Positions 17,095-19,297 of a stretch of DNA of 19,297 nt are shown here, piece after piece; position 1 is the first letter of the stretch; each line of letters opens with the position of its first letter. Position numbers and translations under genes: made by a program. The notes under the pieces are model-generated. The model was not told the origin of the DNA, did not search any database, and worked only from the letters and a program-made list of their open reading frames with translations. This stretch comes from Accumulibacter sp036625275. Its GTDB lineage: Bacteria; Pseudomonadota; Gammaproteobacteria; Burkholderiales; Rhodocyclaceae. The stretch covers positions 1 to 19,297 of the forward strand of contig NZ_JAZKUD010000076.1 of assembly GCF_036625275.1 (NCBI RefSeq), in the 5' to 3' direction.

Positions 17095-17901
17095 ATGGCG
17101 ATTTCATCAACATTCGTTGCCTCGGACGGGGACGGTTACGAGGTCCAGATGGGCCGATGGAGCCGTCGTCTCGCGCCCCTGTTCATTGACTTCGCGGGGA
17201 TTGCGGCAGCGGAGCGCGTCCTGGATGTCGGGTGCGGCACGGGCAATCTGAGTTTCAGCATTGCCCGGAACCCAGCCGTCGGCAGCGTGCGCGGCATTGA
17301 TTTTTCGGCCGCTTACGTCGAGCACGCCAAGCGACGGAATCGCGATGCGCGCGTCGACTTCGAAGTGGGAGACGCTTGTGCTCTGCCATTTGCGGACGCC
17401 TCGTTTGACCACACCCTCTCGCTGCTGGTCCTCCAATTCGTGCCGCAGGCCGATCTCGCAGTGCGCGAGATGCGGCGTGTCACGCGTCCGGGCGGAACTG
17501 TCGCCGCCGCGACGTGGGACACACGCGGAGGACTCGTCTGCGTTCGTCTGATCTTCGATACGGCAGCCATGCTCGATGGGCACGGAAATGAGCACAGAGC
17601 GAGAGCCTACACCAAGCCCATGAGTCGCCCCGGAGACCTGGCGCGCGCGTGGCGCGAGGCCGGTCTGGTTGGTGTCGTGGACGGCATGCTGACCATCCGC
17701 ATGGATTTCGCATCCTTTGCCGACTTCTGGGCACCCACAGAAGGCAAGGATGGACCGATCGCAGACTACGTCGGCACCCTTGGCATGCAAGCGCGGGAAA
17801 AGCTTCGAGACATGGTCAAGCTGGCGTATCTGGATGGAGAGGTTGATGGCCCACGGTCCTACGCCGCAACGGCCTGGGTCGTGAAAGGCAAAGTGCCATA
17901 G
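17095..17901 (+). CDS. Class I SAM-dependent methyltransferase
   Basis: Predicted 268-residue soluble methyltransferase of the Methyltransf_11/25 type. Motif I, VLDVGCGTGN, is at residues 42-51, followed by the acidic GIDFSAAYVEHAKRR, motif II-like FEVGDACALPFADASFDHTL and VTRPGGTVAAATWDTRGG. These bind S-adenosylmethionine; the acceptor cannot be predicted. The opening SDGDGYEVQMGRWSRRLAPL is common in this subfamily of uncharacterised small-molecule methyltransferases. The ribosome site before the ATG at 17095 is weak. The gene lies 84 nt after tctC in the same direction, with a small CCGCT/AGCGG hairpin at 17034-17048 between them, so it may be transcribed with tctC or separately. No functional link to the transporter is evident. 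Confidence 0.9.
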   Translation: MAISSTFVASDGDGYEVQMGRWSRRLAPLFIDFAGIAAAERVLDVGCGTGNLSFSIARNPAVGSVRGIDFSAAYVEHAKRRNRDARVDFEVGDACALPFADASFDHTLSLLVLQFVPQADLAVREMRRVTRPGGTVAAATWDTRGGLVCVRLIFDTAAMLDGHGNEHRARAYTKPMSRPGDLARAWREAGLVGVVDGMLTIRMDFASFADFWAPTEGKDGPIADYVGTLGMQAREKLRDMVKLAYLDGEVDGPRSYAATAWVVKGKVP

Positions 17902-18836
17902 TCGCTGGAGCCCCTGTGGCGTCGGCCGGCACCGAACCTGTTCGGCGTCAGATCCCCATCGTAGTGTTGGCAGGGTCGACCTGCCGCCAACCTCGGAGAA
18001 GCCCCCTCACGACAGCCAGCATTCCGCGATTGTTCCGAATGGCTGGTTTGGGCCGAGATGCTGGCAGTCGCAGCGATGTGCGAGCGTCCGCAGTGGATGG
18101 GCATTGCTGACGCTCGTCGCCCCAACTTGAGGGGCTGGCCGATGGTCCGCTTGCGGCCGGTTGCCGACGGACCCCTTCCCGCACACACTGGCCGTTCATC
18201 CTTCAAAGCTGCCCGTCAGGCAAGAATAGCACTGCTGAGTATTGAACGGCAGCTTCCGTGCGCGGCGGTTGCGATGAATGGCCGCTTTCACGAGCCCCGA
18301 CCGTCTGCTCTGGGTCGACAGCGGGAGTAGCGCTTGTCGGTCAGTAGCCGCTCGCGTTCATCTGCCCGGATCCTTCGCCGAACGTGCTCGGATGGCAACA
18401 CTGGGGAGCGCTGCTGCCACTCAATCAGCTCGCCTCGCATGACCATCAAGGCAGAAGAGGGGACAATCCACCATGGGGCCGAGCAACCGGCAGCTGGTGA
18501 GTGACCTGCCGTTCGCATCACTCGATTTTTGGCTGCGACCCCGTCCGCAGTTCGAGTGAGGTCGCACGCAAGGCGCGGCCGGGGGGCCTTGACCAGGTCG
18601 TGGCGGATGCGGTGGGTGCCATCCTCGCAGACGAGCCCTTCGGCCCGCAGGCTCCCGACGTCGAACGATTTCATGCCGCGACCGGCCTGGATGCGGTCGC
18701 CATCGCCGATATTCAGGCGGTGGAGCAACAGCGAATTCTGCGCGTCTGCTTCCGTCGCGACCTGATCAGCATGAGCACGACGAGGAGATGGGCGGCTGAG
18801 AGTTCGGCGGCAGCAGCGAAGCCACCGACCGCTGCA
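17902..18836. other. 935-nt stretch with no recognisable gene
   Basis: No open frame on either strand shows a family I recognise. A short ATG frame at 18472-18558 (starting MGPSNRQLVSDLPFAS) and a separate plus-strand frame around 18600-18765 (VERFHAATGLDAVAIADIQA) look protein-like in composition and may be pieces of a decayed gene. They are too short to identify. No tRNA or repeat array is seen. Confidence 0.45.
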
Positions 18837-19297
18837 TCATCGCCGCTGGTCGGCACGCGACAGCCAGGCACAGACGAGTGCTGCGGCATAGGGCAGCGCC
18901 TGCATGCCCAGGGCGACCTGCAGCCATACCGCCGGCACCGAACCCGCTGCCGCGGTGTGCACCCCGATGGCGGCGATACACGCCAGCAGGCCGGTAAGCA
19001 GCGCGGCCTCCTCTCGCACCGAGGCAAGGGAGCCGGGTCGCCGGCCCGGTCGAGCATCCCGCGCGCAATCGACCGGCCCCTTGCTAGTCACGTGGAAAAC
19101 CGCCCGTCGCCCGGCCAGGCCGGCGATGACGCCGCGGGCAATACTGTGCGACAGAGCCATGCCGGCCAGTGCGGCACCAGCGATATCGGCCACTCGGCAG
19201 GGCACCCGGCGGCTGTAGAGCAGCGGCATCAGCAGCAGCCGCAGCCCGATGAAAGCCACCAGCGGCGCGACAAAAAGCGGCGTCGGCAGGCCGAAGA
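18837..19297 (-). CDS. C-terminal part of a membrane glycosyltransferase (GT2-like), runs off the window
   Basis: The last 153 codons of a minus-strand gene whose 5' part lies beyond 19297. It reads FGLPTPLFVAPLVAFIGLRL, then LLMPLLYSRRVPCRVADIAG, AALAGMALSHSIARGVIAGL and AVFHVTSKGP, and ends with two hydrophobic segments (AALLTGLLACIAAIGVHTAA and VPAVWLQVALGMQALPYAAA) before TGA at 18837-18839. The LSHSIARGV...GL...FHVTSKG pattern resembles the C-terminal membrane region of processive GT2 enzymes (cellulose synthase/beta-glucan synthase-like), where it commonly reads LTHTIARAV...GL...F.RTPK. Such proteins often pair with GH17 proteins, a fragment of which occurs at 5241-5507. The catalytic domain is not in view, so the product polymer is unknown. 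Confidence 0.6.
   Translation of the reverse strand, partial: FGLPTPLFVAPLVAFIGLRLLLMPLLYSRRVPCRVADIAGAALAGMALSHSIARGVIAGLAGRRAVFHVTSKGPVDCARDARPGRRPGSLASVREEAALLTGLLACIAAIGVHTAAAGSVPAVWLQVALGMQALPYAAALVCAWLSRADQRR

Noticed and set aside
18288..18728. 146-codon minus-strand open frame left of the glycosyltransferase
   Set aside because: It has no recognisable domain, no convincing start signal and shadow-like composition; left as unassigned sequence.

Overview
The window is GC-rich bacterial DNA. Its gene families (a Bug/TctC-type receptor with TctA/TctB, a bacterial (6-4)-photolyase-type protein, VapBC, KatG, a dockerin-tailed beta-propeller) suggest a betaproteobacterium, perhaps a Rhodocyclales/Accumulibacter-like one. 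That placement rests on gene content and protein resemblance from memory; no rRNA or marker gene is present.

Layout. (1) 135-3100, plus strand: a small Trp-rich protein, a renalase-like FAD oxidoreductase and an Fe-S photolyase/cryptochrome-family protein, a compact flavin/light/DNA-repair cluster. (2) 3150-5507: a decayed exonuclease/GIY-YIG nuclease gene, a scrap of a secreted-protein gene, an intact vapBC toxin-antitoxin pair with a repeated operator-like motif, and, abutting vapC, an internal fragment of a GH17 beta-glucanase gene. (3) 5515-6204, minus strand: an unrecognised exported protein. (4) 6321-12468: a segment marked by three same-orientation remnants (A, B, C) of IS91-family transposase genes. 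Intact katG lies between A and B, and an exported beta-propeller protein with a dockerin-like tail lies between B and C. (5) 12885-17010: a tripartite tricarboxylate transporter locus, with lysR-tctB-tctA on the minus strand and tctC divergent on the plus strand. (6) 17095-17901: a class I SAM-dependent methyltransferase. (7) 17902-18836: no recognisable gene. (8) 18837-19297, minus strand: the C-terminal end of a membrane glycosyltransferase that runs off the window.

The transport locus is the clearest functional unit: TctC binds an organic acid in the periplasm, TctA/TctB carry it across the membrane, and the LysR protein is the probable regulator. The most unusual signal is the series of IS91-like remnants around katG and the dockerin-propeller gene. 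A 41-nt repeat next to two of them resembles an IS91/ISCR origin-type end. This points to past rolling-circle transposition, but every transposase copy here is broken. No tRNA, rRNA or CRISPR array was seen.
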